DNA of 64,000 nucleotides from positions 295,052 to 359,051 of the forward strand of contig JASANG010002079.1 in assembly GCA_030248215.1 (NCBI GenBank), in the 5' to 3' direction. The notes under the pieces are model-generated. The model did not search any database, was not told the origin of the DNA, and was given only the letters and a program-made list of their open reading frames with translations. Origin of the DNA: Enoplolaimus lenunculus (taxonomy: Eukaryota > Nematoda > Enoplea > Enoplida > Thoracostomopsidae). Shown here piece after piece: positions 62,936 to 64,000 of the stretch. The position numbers were made by a program, and so were the translations under genes. The stretch's first letter is position 1. Each line of letters begins with the position of its first letter.

Positions 62936-63885
62936 ATGCGGGATTCACGTAACCATTTGTGCGTTTGGTACCTGTTTTTTCACCAACCCATAACAGGTGA
63001 TAAATACAATCCATGCGTATAGCTAGCTAGCTTCTACTTATCCATATGGGTAAGTATCAGCTGTAGCTATGGATTGCTAACCGCTGTTTTGCTACCCATA
63101 TGGGTTTCTTAGGTCTTTTGCACCAACACATATGGATAGCAAATTATTAGTTATTTTTTGTAAAAATATTAAACGATAACGACGTAAATGACAAAACTAG
63201 TGTTCTTCTTGCTGTTACCAGCAAATTTTAAAGATTAATACTGCTTTTGTATTATGTTAAGGTCCTGGTAAAATACGCCTGTTTTAGGCGATTTCGCAGG
63301 CATATTGTGCAGGTAAAGGCTGCCTATACTTTAAACATTCCGTATAAACAAATTATGGAATATTTCCGCGCTGCACTACATTGCATGTGCTCATAACGGA
63401 CAAGCAAGTCTCACATGCTTGTGTGCCCCGATTTTCAACAAATTATATACAACTCGTTATCGATAAGCAGTCCTAACTTAAAACAACACCAGGAACCATT
63501 GGGACCTACTCGAGTAATTAATCCGATATTTATTTATGGAAATAAAACATCTATCAGAACTGTGGACCCACCCTACACAAAGTTTAAAAGCACAAATACT
63601 AGCTATCCAAACAAGCAAAATAACACGACAAAACAAACATTTTAAAAAATTTCTGTAGCCACTGTTAAAATGAAACCCATATGGGTATCTTGCGGACAAA
63701 ACCGCAATCCATACGGGGTGTAATCAAAATTTTAGAGCTATCCATATGGGTAGCTCGACCGAAAGTACCACTAGCTATGTAGTACTAATACTTACCCATA
63801 TGGGTATCGTGAAAATACTTGTCACCAAGTATGGGTAAGGTGAAAATAGGTACCAAATGCACAAGTAGTAACGTGAACCCCGCAT
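62936..63885. mobile_element. 950-bp element with ~200-bp inverted arms studded with CCCATATGGG palindromes
   Basis: Ends ATGCGGGATTCACGTAACC and, inverted, ATGCGGGGTTCACGTTAC. Within each arm the palindrome ACCCATATGGGT or a one-base variant recurs at like positions: near 63050, 63095 and 63127 on the left and 63676, 63740 and 63794 on the right, with decayed versions near 63708 and 63827. Repeated subterminal motifs inside inverted ends are typical transposase-binding arrangements. The 530-bp centre has no recognisable coding sequence. Termini are approximate and no target duplication is clear. Confidence 0.8.
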
Positions 63886-64000
63886 AAGCTATTTTCTATT
63901 TAAATTGAAATCTTGTTTGAAGTGAAAGCTCTAAGCCCAATACTTTCGAATCTGAGGTGTCTATAATTACCCTGGCCCATGTTACGCTGTTCCTCTGAGC

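Larger units (their letters stand above)
60779..64000. other. MTO1 upstream flank and right end of the window, no supported gene
   Basis: No recognisable coding sequence. It should hold the MTO1 promoter close to 60780-60900, though I see no clear motif. The rest is repeats: a GC-rich hAT-like element (60926-61470), an end fragment of a CCTAAG element (61741-61785), two adjoining CCTAAG elements (62646 onward) and the CCCATATGGG inverted-repeat element (62936-63885). Confidence 0.6.

Noticed and set aside
63415-63645. 76-codon frame inside the CCCATATGGG element as a transposase remnant
   Set aside because: Composition is low-complexity (Asn, Thr, Lys), with no catalytic motif or similarity I can recognise.

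Overview
Eukaryotic, almost certainly animal, nuclear DNA: AT-rich, two protein-coding genes split by GT-AG introns, and introns and flanks crowded with short non-autonomous repeats. The species cannot be fixed from the sequence. The conserved genes only say bilaterian-type metazoan; a small-genome invertebrate (a tunicate, for example) is a guess from the base composition and repeat load, not a result.

Layout. 1-16376 holds a possible exon of an upstream gene at the very start, then repeat-rich DNA with no supported gene. 16377-52510 (+) is a complete receptor tyrosine kinase of the ALK/LTK family. I built it exon by exon: 34 coding exons whose phases all agree, 6162 nt of coding sequence, 2053 residues. 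Order: signal peptide, unrecognised N-terminal region, MAM, LDL-receptor class A, MAM, TNF-like/glycine-rich region, EGF-like, transmembrane helix, NPNY juxtamembrane motif, tyrosine kinase, long Ser/Thr-rich tail. 52511-55446 is the tail-to-tail spacer. 55447-60778 (-) is MTO1 (bacterial MnmG/GidA), which modifies the wobble uridine of mitochondrial tRNAs: 10 exons, 655 residues. 60779-64000 is its upstream flank, with a probable hAT-like element and a 950-bp inverted-repeat element full of CCCATATGGG palindromes.

The two genes have no evident functional link: one is a cell-surface receptor, the other a mitochondrial tRNA-modifying enzyme, and they converge.

Repeats. At least seven short families recur: (1) a ~190-bp element with inverted ends around telomere-like CCTAAG/TTAGGC hexamers; (2) a ~450-bp element with ACTGTAGTGACCCG ends; (3) a ~310-bp palindromic element; (4) a ~205-bp palindrome, one copy flanked by TA; (5) a ~260-bp element combining a tRNA-like Pol III promoter with inverted ends; (6) a ~180-bp element ending CTACGGGCC; (7) hAT-like ends. 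Single-copy oddities inside receptor introns are a 2.1-kb 18-bp minisatellite, a 901-bp inverted repeat with 178-bp arms identical by eye, and a ~119-bp tandem repeat whose unit includes a splice acceptor. I saw no retroelement or viral coding sequence, CRISPR array or functional RNA gene.
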